Shown: positions 1 through 8,242 of the stretch, piece after piece
Numbering within the stretch: position 1 is the stretch's first letter
Layout: each line of letters begins with the position of its first letter
NCBI RefSeq assembly: GCF_900113185.1
Contig: NZ_FOZD01000001.1
Location: 2,666,001 to 2,730,000, forward strand
DNA from: Agromyces sp. CF514
GTDB taxonomy: Bacteria; Actinomycetota; Actinomycetes; Actinomycetales; Microbacteriaceae
Direction of reading: 5' to 3'
DNA: 64,000 nucleotides
The notes under the pieces: generated by a model
Told to the model about the DNA's origin: nothing
Database searches by the model: none
The model's input: only the letters and a program-made list of their open reading frames with translations
Translations under genes and position numbers: made by a program

Positions 1-518
1 CCCGCGAAGAAGATGGGGATCGCGTACCAGAAGATCGCGAGCACCCGGAAGAACGCGTCGGGCGCCTTGTCGCGGTAGTACGCGGCGGCGAGGCCGAGCG
101 GGATGCCGACGCAGAACGCGACGATGAGCGAGTAGAACACCAGCTCGAAGGTCGCCGGGCCGTACGTCGCGAGCACCTCGACCACCGGACGGTTCGTCGT
201 GACCGTCGTTCCGAGGTCGAAGACGGCGATGCGGCCCAGGTACTCGAGGTACTGGATCAGCAGCGGACGGTCGTACCCGGCGGCGGCGCGCAGCTCTGCG
301 AGCGCCTCGGGGCTCAGGCGTCCGCCCTGCGCCGCCGTGATCGGATCACCGGTCGTGCGCATCAGGAAGAACACGAGCGTGACGAGGATGAAGATCGTCG
401 GGAAGATCAGCAGGAAGCGGACCAGCAGGTAGCGGGCGAAGCCGCCGCCCTGCGCCTTGGGCTTGGGGCGCGGGATCGCCGGCCCCTCCGCGGTGGAGAG
501 GGTGTTGACAGTGCTCAT
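1..518 (-). CDS. Peptide/nickel-type ABC transporter permease (DppB family), 3' end cut by window
   Basis: Integral-membrane subunit of a binding-protein-dependent importer for oligopeptides or similar ligands. From the ATG at 518-516 about 172 residues are readable on the minus strand: a Pro/Gly/Lys-rich cytoplasmic start, a first membrane helix ending in LVFFLMRTTGDP (the DppB/OppB-family position of the R..PGDP motif), a long extracytoplasmic loop and a second helix (about residues 120-140). The C-terminal half with the EAA loop is outside the window. It follows the substrate-binding lipoprotein gene by 89 bp, with a hairpin in between, so the two form one operon. The ligand cannot be told from sequence. 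Confidence 0.85.
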   Translation of the reverse strand, partial: MSTVNTLSTAEGPAIPRPKPKAQGGGFARYLLVRFLLIFPTIFILVTLVFFLMRTTGDPITAAQGGRLSPEALAELRAAAGYDRPLLIQYLEYLGRIAVFDLGTTVTTNRPVVEVLATYGPATFELVFYSLIVAFCVGIPLGLAAAYYRDKAPDAFFRVLAIFWYAIPIFFA

Positions 519-541
519 GGATTCCTCAGGGGTACAGGGGA

Positions 542-575
542 ACGGGGACGACCCGCTGGTGCAGGTCGTCCCCGT
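542..575 (-). terminator. Intergenic hairpin between binding-protein and permease genes
   Basis: Perfect 12-bp stem (542-553 with 564-575) and 10-nt loop, 33 nt past the stop codon of the substrate-binding protein and 24 nt before the permease start. There is no T-tract. In many importer operons such a hairpin protects the upstream mRNA or partly terminates transcription so the binding protein is made in excess; that role is inferred here. Confidence 0.5.
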
Positions 576-607
576 CGAAGAGCTTCAACCGAGCCTAGAC
601 GGTCGGA

Positions 608-2239
608 TCAGCCCTTCGAAAGCGCCGCGTAGCGGAACTTGAACGAGGCGTCGAGGGTGTCTTCGGTACCCTCGACATCCGCACCGACGACCGCGACCTG
701 CGCGCCCTGCATGTACGGGATCGTGGACAGGTCGGCCGCGACCTTGTCCTGGATCTCGCCGATGAGCTCGGCACGCGCAGCCGGGTCGGCCGTGACGGCC
801 TGCTCGAGGATGAGGTCGTTCACCTCGGGGTTGTCGTAGTGGTTGGCGAGGAAGTTCTCCTTGAGGAAGAACGGCGTCAGGTAGTTGTCGGCGTCGGAGT
901 AGTCGGGGAACCAACCGAGCTGGTAGGCCGGGTAGAGGTCCGCGACGCGGTCCTTCGAGTACTGCACCCACTCGGTCGACTGCAGGTCGACGGTGAACAG
1001 GCCGCTCTCCTCGAGGTTCTCCTTGATGATCGCGTACTCGTCGCTCGACGACGGTCCGTAGCGTTCGGCCACGTACTGGATCGAGATGTCGAGCGGCGTC
1101 GTGACGCCGGCCGCTTCGAGCGTGGCCGCGGCCTTGTCGGCGTCGGGTGCGCCGTTGCCGTCGCCGTAGAGGCCCTTGAGGGCCTCGTTGGCACCGGTCA
1201 GGCCCTCGGGAACGTACGAGTACAGCGGGGTGAAGGTGCCCTTGTACACGTCTTCCGAGATCGCGTCGCGGTCGATGAGGTCGGCGATCGCCTGGCGGAC
1301 GGCGAGCGCCTTGGCCGGGTCGGCCTCGGGGGTCGTCGCACCGAACGGCATGGTGTTGAAGTTGAAGACCAGGTAGCGGATCTCGCCGCCGGGGCCGTCG
1401 ACGACCTTCACCTTGTCGTTGCCGCGGAGGTCCTCGATGTCGGTCGCACTCAGGGTGCGGTTCGCGACGTCGATGTTGCCTTCCTGCACGTCGAGCTTCA
1501 GGTTCGAGGCATCCGTGTAGTACTTCACGTTGACCGTGTCGGTCTTCGCGGCACCCAGGAGGCCGTCGTAGTCGGCGTTCGCCTTGTACGAGATCAGGTT
1601 GTTGAAGTCGTAGCTCGTGATGACGTACTGGCCGGCGAACGCGTTGCCGGCGACGATGTCGTCGTCGCTGGTCAGCGAGTCGGCCGAGAAGACGTCCTCG
1701 TCGACGATCGGGCCGACCGGGCTCGACAGGATCTGCGGGAAGATCTGGTCGTTCTCGCTGAGCAGGTGGAAGACGACGGTCGTGTCGTCGACGGCCTCGG
1801 TGGACTCGAGGTTGTAGAGCAGCGACGACGGGCCGTTCTCGTCGGCGATCGCGGTCTGGCGGTCGAACGTGAACTTCACGTCGGAGGCCGTGAGGTCGTT
1901 GCCGTTGGCGAACTTCAGGCCCGACTTGAGCTTGACCGTGTACTCGGTCGGCGAGGTGAACTCGGCCGACTCCGCGATGTCGGGCTCGACGTCGGGGCTG
2001 CCGTACGGGGTGTTCAGCAGGAACGGGTACACCTGGTTCATCACGGCGAACGAGCCGTTGTCGTACGAGCCGGCCGGGTCGAGCGCGGTGACCTGCTCGG
2101 TCGTGCCGATGGTCAGCGTGCCGCCGGTCGAGTCGTCGCCGCCGGACGACGCGGTGCAACCGGCCAGCGCGAGCGCGGCGACCGAGACGCCGGCTGCCGC
2201 GATGAGCGTGCGGCGCCGGTTCGTGGATGCGGATGACAT
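608..2239 (-). CDS. ABC transporter substrate-binding lipoprotein (SBP_bac_5, DppA/OppA-like)
   Basis: Extracellular lipid-anchored receptor of the importer whose permease follows downstream. The 543-residue product starts with RRR and a hydrophobic stretch ending in the lipobox LALAGC (Cys28), followed by a Ser/Gly/Asp linker, as in Gram-positive lipoproteins. The mature part has the family-5 layout, including the early segment with GTTEQVTALDPAGSYDNG and a GLKFANGNDLTASDVKFTFDR block. Start ATG 2239-2237 is preceded by AGGAAGAGG at a good distance; this Shine-Dalgarno overlaps a small palindrome (2253-2265). The gene lies 236 bp downstream of dnaG on the same strand but is functionally unrelated. 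Substrate class (peptide, nickel, glutathione, sugar) is not decidable. Confidence 0.93.
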   Translation of the reverse strand: MSSASTNRRRTLIAAAGVSVAALALAGCTASSGGDDSTGGTLTIGTTEQVTALDPAGSYDNGSFAVMNQVYPFLLNTPYGSPDVEPDIAESAEFTSPTEYTVKLKSGLKFANGNDLTASDVKFTFDRQTAIADENGPSSLLYNLESTEAVDDTTVVFHLLSENDQIFPQILSSPVGPIVDEDVFSADSLTSDDDIVAGNAFAGQYVITSYDFNNLISYKANADYDGLLGAAKTDTVNVKYYTDASNLKLDVQEGNIDVANRTLSATDIEDLRGNDKVKVVDGPGGEIRYLVFNFNTMPFGATTPEADPAKALAVRQAIADLIDRDAISEDVYKGTFTPLYSYVPEGLTGANEALKGLYGDGNGAPDADKAAATLEAAGVTTPLDISIQYVAERYGPSSSDEYAIIKENLEESGLFTVDLQSTEWVQYSKDRVADLYPAYQLGWFPDYSDADNYLTPFFLKENFLANHYDNPEVNDLILEQAVTADPAARAELIGEIQDKVAADLSTIPYMQGAQVAVVGADVEGTEDTLDASFKFRYAALSKG

Positions 2240-2475
2240 ATCCGTCTACCTCTTCCTGTCAGGAAACGCGGGCGCGGAAGAACCGCGTCGCGTGTGCGTA
2301 TTCCCTCAGAAGTAGCACAGGCATGCGCGCATGTCGCAGGGTCTGCAGATTTCGTGCCTGAATGTTTATCGTTCTGCAACGCGACCGTGATTGGCCGCGC
2401 ACCTGCCCGGCGAGGGAACGCACCATCAGGAGTCGGCGTGGTACGCCGCGAACCCGACGTGCGCGCGGGTGCCGC

Positions 2476-4416
2476 TCAGTCGCCGCGAAGCGCTCGACGT
2501 TCGCGTTCGAGCTCGACGAGTCCGCGCTGGAGCGCCTGGAACGTCTCGGTGTCGGCCCGGTCGGTACGCTGCAGTCGCCCGAGCAGCTCGGACTTCTGCC
2601 GCAGCAGCTCGCGATCGATGAGCGCGCTCACGACCCCGCGCAGGTAGACCGTCAGTTCGGCGTTGCCGCGCTGCGGCACCGGCGCGACCGCCAACTGGTG
2701 CACGACCCCTTGGAACGGTGCGGGCACCTCGTCGACCACGCGATCGACGCGAACGACGGCATCGCCCGAGGCGAGCACGGAGGCCACGCCGTCGCGCACG
2801 ACCGAGAGCGACGGGTTCGTGAAGCGGCAGTCGACCGCATGGCGCAACAGGTCGTCGCCGATCTCGGACGGGTACTGCAGCATGGCCTGCAGCGCGTCGC
2901 GCTCGAGCCGCGTCGCCGGGTCGCTCGGCAGGTCGACGATCGAGAACGGCCGCTCGGCGGCTTCGGGAACCTGCCGGCCCGAGTCGAGCGCGACCCGCGC
3001 GCCCTGCTGCTGCGCACCGCTGCCCCCGCCGTCACGAGGAGCGCCGTCGCGGCTCTGGGCGCCTTGGCCCTGGCCTCGCGACCCGGCGCCGTCGCGCGAT
3101 CGCGACTGCGCCTGCCGAACGGCGCGTGTCGCCTCGGCGAGCTCGACGCCCAGCATGCGCGCGAGCTCGCGCGTGTAGCCCGGGCGCATCGCGGGATCGC
3201 GGATGTCGGCGATCACCGGAGCCGCGGCCCGCAACGCCGCGACCCGCCCCTCGACGGTCTCGAGGTCGTAGCGTTCGACGGTGTGCCTGAGCACGAATTC
3301 GAAGAGGGGTGTGCGGGATTCGACGAGCGACCGCACGGCGCCGTCGCCGCGCGCGAGGCGCAGGTCGCACGGGTCGAGCCCGTCGGGGGCGACCGCGACG
3401 AAGGTCTGCGCGGCGAACCGCTGCTCCTCGGCGAACGCGCGCATCGCGGCCTGCTGGCCCGCGGCGTCGCCGTCGAACGTGAAGACGACCTCACCCACGC
3501 CGGAGTCGTCGCCGAGCACGCGCCGCAGCACCTTGATGTGGTCGACGCCGAACGACGTGCCGCACGTCGCGATCGCCGTCGTGACTCCGGCGAGGTGGCA
3601 CGCCATGACGTCGGTGTACCCCTCGACCACGACGACGCGGTGCGACTTCGAGATCTCGCGCTTGGCGAGGTCGAGGCCGTAGAGCACCTGTGCCTTGTGG
3701 TAGATCGCGGTCTCGGGGGTGTTCAGGTACTTCGGGCCCTTGTCGTCGTCGAGCAGGCGCCGCGCGCCGAATCCGACGGTCTGGCCGGTGACGTCGCGGA
3801 TGGGCCAGACGAGCCGCCCTCGGAACCGGTCGTAGACGCCACGGTCGCCCTGCGACACGAGCCCCGCTGCGCTCAGCTCTTCGGTCGAGAAGCCGCGGCC
3901 CTTGAGGTGATTCGTCAGCGTGTCCCAGCTCTTCGGCGCGAAGCCGACGCCGAACCGCCGCGCAGCTTCGGCGTCGAAGCCGCGCTCGCCGAGGAAGCGA
4001 CGGCCGACCTCGGCCTCTGCCGAGCCGAGCTGTTCGACGAAGAACTCGGATGCGGCCTGGTTCGCGGCCAGCAGGCGGGCACGGTTGCCGTGGTCGCTCG
4101 CCTGACCGCCGTCTTCGTAGTGGAGCTCGTAGCCGAGCCGGCCCGCGAGGCGCTCGACGGCCTCGGTGAACGAGACGTGGTCCATGCGCTGGAGGAACGT
4201 GTACGCGTCACCCGACTCGCCGCAGCCGAAGCAGTGGTAGTACCCGAGCGCGGGTCGCACGTGGAAGCTCGGGCTGCGCTCGTCGTGGAAGGGACAGAGG
4301 CCCTTCATCGAGCCGACGCCGGCCGACTTCAGGCTGACATGGTCGCCGACGATATCGGCGATGTTCGTTCGGGCCTTCACCTCATCGACGTCACTCTGTC
4401 GAATACGGCCGGCCAT
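2476..4416 (-). CDS. dnaG: DNA primase
   Basis: Synthesises RNA primers at the replication fork. Domains in order: CHC2 zinc finger near the N-terminus (CPFH about residue 41, CFGCG about 60), catalytic core with the TOPRIM motifs VVVVEGYTDVM and FTFDGDAAGQQ, then a divergent, Gly/Gln/Ser-rich linker (about residues 430-490) and a C-terminal DnaB-interaction region. I chose the ATG at 4416-4414 (MAGRIRQSD): it has AGGATGAG 5-12 nt upstream, whereas the in-frame ATG three codons earlier (4425) would sit directly on that Shine-Dalgarno. Length (646 residues) is normal for actinobacteria. Last gene of the dusB-dgt-dnaG operon, 123 bp behind dgt. Confidence 0.97.
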   Translation of the reverse strand: MAGRIRQSDVDEVKARTNIADIVGDHVSLKSAGVGSMKGLCPFHDERSPSFHVRPALGYYHCFGCGESGDAYTFLQRMDHVSFTEAVERLAGRLGYELHYEDGGQASDHGNRARLLAANQAASEFFVEQLGSAEAEVGRRFLGERGFDAEAARRFGVGFAPKSWDTLTNHLKGRGFSTEELSAAGLVSQGDRGVYDRFRGRLVWPIRDVTGQTVGFGARRLLDDDKGPKYLNTPETAIYHKAQVLYGLDLAKREISKSHRVVVVEGYTDVMACHLAGVTTAIATCGTSFGVDHIKVLRRVLGDDSGVGEVVFTFDGDAAGQQAAMRAFAEEQRFAAQTFVAVAPDGLDPCDLRLARGDGAVRSLVESRTPLFEFVLRHTVERYDLETVEGRVAALRAAAPVIADIRDPAMRPGYTRELARMLGVELAEATRAVRQAQSRSRDGAGSRGQGQGAQSRDGAPRDGGGSGAQQQGARVALDSGRQVPEAAERPFSIVDLPSDPATRLERDALQAMLQYPSEIGDDLLRHAVDCRFTNPSLSVVRDGVASVLASGDAVVRVDRVVDEVPAPFQGVVHQLAVAPVPQRGNAELTVYLRGVVSALIDRELLRQKSELLGRLQRTDRADTETFQALQRGLVELERERRALRGD

Positions 4417-4512
4417 GGCTCTCATCCTAGATCGCCGAGAGCGAGGTGCGGCCGGTTCGGGCGGACCGGCACCCGGACCGGGACGCCGACGGGGAGGTGC
4501 GTCGGTCGACAG

Positions 4513-4536
4513 GTCTCGACCGACGCCGGTCGAGAC
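4513..4536 (-). terminator. Hairpin just after dgt
   Basis: Perfect 10-bp stem (GTCTCGACCG at 4513-4522 with its complement at 4527-4536) and a 4-nt loop, beginning 4 nt beyond the dgt stop codon. No T-run follows, so it may be a weak terminator, a processing site or an mRNA-stabilising hairpin between dgt and dnaG. Confidence 0.45.
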
Positions 4537-4539
4537 GCG

Positions 4540-5799
4540 TCACCGACGCACGAGGCGCTCGTGCCAAGCCAGCGCGGACTGGTCGGTCAGGCTCGCGACC
4601 TGGTCGACGACCACACGTCGGCGGGCGGTGTCGTCTGACGCGGCGGCCCAGTCTTCGGCGAACCCGGGGTCGAGGTCGCGGGCCTCGGTCTCGAGCAGGG
4701 TGTCGGCGAGCTCGATGAGCACCTCGCGCTGCTGCGTGTAGATCGGCTGCCGACTGTTGCGCGACATCACGAACGCCGCGACGATGCCCTTGAGCACGGC
4801 GATCTCGGCCTGCACCTCGCGGGGCACGACGACGTCGGCGTCGAAGCGGATGAGGCTCGCGAGCGGGAACGCCGAGCGCGTCGCCTCGGTCGCCGCCCTC
4901 GCGAACCGGCCGATGAGCTGGCTCGTGAGGTTCTTCAGCTGCGCCTGGTCGCGTCGGCTGCCGCTCCAGGAGTCCATCCAGCCGTCGAGAGAGTCGAGTC
5001 GGTCGAACGCCGCGATGAGCTCGTCGTGCGAGTAGGCGCCGCCGATCCACTCGTACATCGACGTGACGAGGGCGTCGTGGTCGACGCGCTCGCCGAGGGT
5101 CTCGACGTCGAGGTAGCCGTTGACGATCGCGTCTTCGAAGTCGTGCACCGAGTAGGCGATGTCGTCGGAGAGGTCCATGACCTGGGCCTCGATGCAGAGC
5201 CGCCGCTCGGGCGCGCCGCGGCGGAGCCAGGTGAAGACGTCGAGGTCGTCGCGGTAGAAGCCGAACTTGGCACGGCCGCTCGGGTCGGCGACCGAGGTCG
5301 CCTCGGGCCACGGGTACTTGCAGCTCGCGTCGAGGCTGGCGCGTGTCAGGTTGAGGCCGTAGCCGCGCCCCTCGCCGTCGAAGACCTTGGGCTCGAGCCG
5401 GGTGAGGATGCGAAGGGTCTGCGCGTTGCCCTCGAAGCCGCCGATGTCGGCCGCCCAGATGTTGAGCGCCTTCTCGCCGTTGTGGCCGAACGGCGGATGG
5501 CCGAGGTCGTGCGCGAGGCACGCCGTGTCGACGACGTCGGGGTCGAGCCCCAGCGACGACGCGAGCTCGCGCCCGACCTGCGCCACCTCGAGCGAGTGCG
5601 TCAGGCGGTTGCGCGCGAAGTCGAGGCCCGCGGTCGGGCTCAGCACCTGCGTCTTCGCTGCGAGTCGGCGCAGGGCGCTCGAATGCAGCAGTCGCGCGCG
5701 GTCGCGCGCGAAGTCGCTGCGGCGGTTGGTGTGCTCTTCAGGCAGGAGGCGCTCGGTGTCGACGTCGTGGTAGCCGCCGAACAGTCGCTCGGATGCCAC
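4540..5799 (-). CDS. dgt: Deoxyguanosinetriphosphate triphosphohydrolase-like HD protein
   Basis: Hydrolyses dGTP (and in bacterial homologues other dNTPs) to the nucleoside and triphosphate, tuning dNTP pools beside primase. The 419-residue protein carries the HD-domain signature: RRSDFARDRARLLHSSALRRL near residue 25, the metal-binding His in NRLTHSLEVAQ, and HDLGHPPFGHNGE about 45 residues later, with a downstream Asp in SDDIAYSVHDFED. Start is GTG (5799-5797) directly after the dusB stop with a 1-bp gap, so translation is coupled. The dusB-dgt-dnaG order is common in high-GC actinobacteria, which supports the call. Confidence 0.93.
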   Translation of the reverse strand: MASERLFGGYHDVDTERLLPEEHTNRRSDFARDRARLLHSSALRRLAAKTQVLSPTAGLDFARNRLTHSLEVAQVGRELASSLGLDPDVVDTACLAHDLGHPPFGHNGEKALNIWAADIGGFEGNAQTLRILTRLEPKVFDGEGRGYGLNLTRASLDASCKYPWPEATSVADPSGRAKFGFYRDDLDVFTWLRRGAPERRLCIEAQVMDLSDDIAYSVHDFEDAIVNGYLDVETLGERVDHDALVTSMYEWIGGAYSHDELIAAFDRLDSLDGWMDSWSGSRRDQAQLKNLTSQLIGRFARAATEATRSAFPLASLIRFDADVVVPREVQAEIAVLKGIVAAFVMSRNSRQPIYTQQREVLIELADTLLETEARDLDPGFAEDWAAASDDTARRRVVVDQVASLTDQSALAWHERLVRR

Positions 5800-5800
5800 C

Positions 5801-6964
5801 TCAGCCGCCGCTCGTGTCGAGCTCGGCGTCGACGAGGGTGACGGCCTCGTGACCGGCGAGTTCTTGCGAGTCGAGCCAGCCGTCGGGCAGTGCCGGGTTC
5901 TTGGGCGTGCCCGCGCGGCCTCGAGGGCCTTCTGCGCCCTCGCCCGGGTAGGGCATCGACCAGTCGAGCGTGCCGAGCAGGTCGTCGAGCTGTGCGAGCG
6001 ACTCGACCGTCGCGAGTCGGGCCCGCAGGTCGCCGCCCACCGGATAGCCCTTGAAGTACCAGGCGACGTGCTTTCGGATGTCGCGGCAGCCGCGCTCTTC
6101 GCTGTCGAAGAACTCGGTGAGCAGCTCTGCGTGGCGCCGGAAGGTCTGCGCGACCTGCCCGAGCGACGGGCGGAAGCTCTGCTCTTCGCCCCGGAAGGCG
6201 GCGGCGAGATCGCCGAAGAGCCATGGCCTACCGAGGCATCCGCGACCGACGACGACGCCGTCGCACCCGGTCTCGGCGACCATGCGCAGGGCGTCGTCGG
6301 CCGACCAGATGTCGCCGTTGCCGAGCACGGGCACGCCCGTCACGGTCTCTTTGAGCTTCGCGATCGCGGGCCAGTCGGCCTGACCCGAGTAGAACTCGGC
6401 CGCGGTGCGGGCGTGCAGCGCGATCGAGGCGACGCCGGCGCCCTCGGCGATGCGCCCGGCCTCGAGGTAGGTGAGGTGGTCTGCGTCGATGCCCTTGCGC
6501 ATCTTGATCGTGAGCGGGATGTCTCCGGCAGCCGTGACCGCGCCCTCGACGATGTCGCGGAAGAGCCCGGTCTTCCATGGCAGGGCGGAGCCGCCCCCCT
6601 TGCGGGTGACCTTGGGGACGGGGCATCCGAAGTTCAGGTCGATGTGATCGGCGCGGTCTTCGGCGACGAGCATCGTGACCGCCTCGGAGACCGTCTTGGG
6701 ATCGACGCCGTAGAGCTGGATCGAACGGGGTGTCTCGGACTCGTGGTGCGTGATGAGCCGCATCGACTCGGGCGTGCGCTCGACGAGCGCGCGCGAGGTG
6801 ATCATCTCGGACACGTAGAGGCCGGCACCGAATTCGCGGCAGAGCCGGCGGAAGGCCGTGTTCGTGATTCCGGCCATGGGCGCGAGCACGACGGGCACGT
6901 CGAGCTCGAGCCCGCCGATGGTAAGCGGGCCCGCAGGGGTCGTTGAAGTGAGTGACATCAGCAT
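5801..6964 (-). CDS. dusB: tRNA-dihydrouridine synthase (DusB type)
   Basis: FMN-dependent reduction of uridine to dihydrouridine in the tRNA D-loop. The 387-residue TIM-barrel protein shows the N-terminal VVLAPMAGITNTAFRRLCR, the active-site Cys in LNFGCPVPKVTRKGGGSAL, the MRKGID motif and VLGNGDIW/GVVVGRGCLGRPW for FMN-phosphate binding. An in-frame extension to 7027 exists, but the ATG at 6964-6962 (MLMSLTS) has GGGAG five nt upstream and leaves a normal divergent promoter region to the ybaK-like gene at 7051; a second ATG at 6958 is also possible. First gene of the operon with dgt and dnaG. Confidence 0.95.
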   Translation of the reverse strand: MLMSLTSTTPAGPLTIGGLELDVPVVLAPMAGITNTAFRRLCREFGAGLYVSEMITSRALVERTPESMRLITHHESETPRSIQLYGVDPKTVSEAVTMLVAEDRADHIDLNFGCPVPKVTRKGGGSALPWKTGLFRDIVEGAVTAAGDIPLTIKMRKGIDADHLTYLEAGRIAEGAGVASIALHARTAAEFYSGQADWPAIAKLKETVTGVPVLGNGDIWSADDALRMVAETGCDGVVVGRGCLGRPWLFGDLAAAFRGEEQSFRPSLGQVAQTFRRHAELLTEFFDSEERGCRDIRKHVAWYFKGYPVGGDLRARLATVESLAQLDDLLGTLDWSMPYPGEGAEGPRGRAGTPKNPALPDGWLDSQELAGHEAVTLVDAELDTSGG

Positions 6965-7050
6965 CGATTCTCCCAGAATCCGCTGACATCCCGCCCGGAG
7001 CGCGATCGGCCCGCCTAGGATCGCCATCAGACCACCTGGGGAGGACGAGC

Positions 7051-7530
7051 ATGGGCGAGACGATCACGGGTTCCGAGCGGGTTCGGGCCGATGCCGAGGC
7101 GCGCGGCCTCGAGGTCGAGATCATCGATCGACCGGCCGCACGCAGCCTCGAGGAGGCCGCCGAACTGCTCGGCATCACGCCCGCCGACATCGTCAAGTCG
7201 CTCGTCGTCAAGCGCAGCGACGACACCTACCTCTTCGCGCTCGTGCCCGGCGGCCGCAAGATCTCGTGGCCGAAGCTCCGCGCGCTCGTCGGCGTCAACA
7301 AGCTGCAGCTGCCCGACGCCTCGCTCGCGCTCGCCGCGACGGGCTACGAGCGCGGCACGATCACGCCGCTCGGGTCGACCACGGCGTGGCCCGTCTACAT
7401 CGACGAGTCCGTCGTCGGACGCCGGGTGTCCATGGGCGCCGGCGAGCACGGCCGGAGCCTCTTCGTCGACGCCGACCGGCTCATCGAGGCGTTCGATGCG
7501 ATCGTCGCCGACCTGAGCGACCCGGAGTAG
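7051..7530 (+). CDS. YbaK/EbsC-family aminoacyl-tRNA deacylase
   Basis: Single-domain 159-residue protein of the YbaK/ProX/INS superfamily, which hydrolyses mischarged tRNAs such as Cys-tRNAPro or Ala-tRNAPro in trans. Visible features: the early segment with RSLEEAAELLGITPADIVKSLVVK containing the conserved Lys, a PGGRKISWPKLRALVG block, and the C-terminal ERGTITPLG, VGRRVSMGAGEHGRSLFVD typical of the fold. The ATG at 7051 is preceded by GGGGAGG with 6-nt spacing, so upstream in-frame codons were not used. Exact substrate is not predictable. It is divergent from dusB. Confidence 0.9.
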   Translation: MGETITGSERVRADAEARGLEVEIIDRPAARSLEEAAELLGITPADIVKSLVVKRSDDTYLFALVPGGRKISWPKLRALVGVNKLQLPDASLALAATGYERGTITPLGSTTAWPVYIDESVVGRRVSMGAGEHGRSLFVDADRLIEAFDAIVADLSDPE

Positions 7531-7575
7531 CGCCACGCAACAACGAGACATCTCGGCCCCTGACAGAATCGGCGC

Positions 7576-8055
7576 GTGGACACCTTCGAAACGCTGCTGC
7601 CGATCGGGACGCTCCTACTCGGAGCCGGCTTGGCGGCATTGGCGGACGCAGCCAAACATCGTCGTGACCGCAAGGAGACGAGAAGCGATGCACTGCTCGT
7701 CGAGCTTGCCGCTTCCTGCCGGGAATTCCTGGACGCCGCACACAACGCGGCCCATCTGCTCGGTCGAACCGCCCCGGGTTGCCCACACCCCCTGGCGGAT
7801 GCGTCGGCGGCCTACTGGCTATCAGAGAGCGAGGTCGCCCGTTCGCTCCGTCGGCTTGAACTGATCGCCGACGACCGTCTCCGTGATTCCGCACGTGCGG
7901 TGCTCGATCAGCTTCGGTCGTTCAAGTCGACGATCGACGCTCGAGCCCCATACGGCAGCCCGGACTACCTCGATGCGCTTCGCGGCTTCCAGATCGCGCG
8001 AGCAGACTTCCTCGCCGCATCCAGGAGGGAGCTGTTACCTGAGGATCATCGATGA
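7576..8055 (+). CDS. Hypothetical protein with one N-terminal membrane helix
   Basis: 159 residues from a GTG at 7576. I do not recognise a family. Residues 8-25 (LPIGTLLLGAGLAALADA) form one hydrophobic helix, followed by a basic stretch (KHRRDRKETRSD) that would stay in the cytoplasm, and then a predominantly helical soluble part rich in Ala, Arg and Asp ending in RRELLPEDHR. Small orphan proteins with this layout are common in Microbacteriaceae. The codon choice looks less GC-biased than in its neighbours, which could mark an accessory gene. It sits 45 bp after the ybaK-like gene and converges on the 52-residue ORF at 8084-8242. Confidence 0.6.
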   Translation: MDTFETLLPIGTLLLGAGLAALADAAKHRRDRKETRSDALLVELAASCREFLDAAHNAAHLLGRTAPGCPHPLADASAAYWLSESEVARSLRRLELIADDRLRDSARAVLDQLRSFKSTIDARAPYGSPDYLDALRGFQIARADFLAASRRELLPEDHR

Positions 8056-8083
8056 CCACCTCTGACCCCGAGTAGCGCCGGAC

Positions 8084-8242
8084 CTACTCGGTCGACGCGC
8101 CCGGGATGAAGCAGACGTCGCCCTCGCACACCATGGCCGTCGGGTCGCCCGTCACCATCGTGAACGGCGACGCCGCGGCATCCGTCGACTGGATCGCCGA
8201 GTCGGATGCCGCAGGCACGGCGTTCGCGGGAACGTCGCTCAC
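8084..8242 (-). CDS. Small Cys-containing ORF translationally coupled to FrnE-like gene
   Basis: A 52-codon frame whose GTG (8242-8240) overlaps the stop of the FrnE-like gene as GTGA, the usual geometry for coupled translation in this window. The product is Ala/Ser/Pro/Thr-rich at first and ends with VCEGDVCFIPGA, placing two Cys five residues apart (C-x4-C) near the C-terminus. No start-site-strength signal other than the overlap is visible. It may be a redox partner or substrate of the oxidoreductase, or a chance frame; I do not recognise the family. Confidence 0.45.
   Translation of the reverse strand: MSDVPANAVPAASDSAIQSTDAAASPFTMVTGDPTAMVCEGDVCFIPGASTE

Noticed and set aside
2434..2448. 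Hairpin CGGCGT-GGT-ACGCCG after dnaG
   Set aside because: Only 6 bp with a 3-nt loop and no T-tract; too weak to call a terminator.
2362..4638. Long open frame on the plus strand antisense to dnaG and dgt
   Set aside because: High-GC third-position bias leaves antisense frames open; Arg/His-rich translation without any recognised domain.
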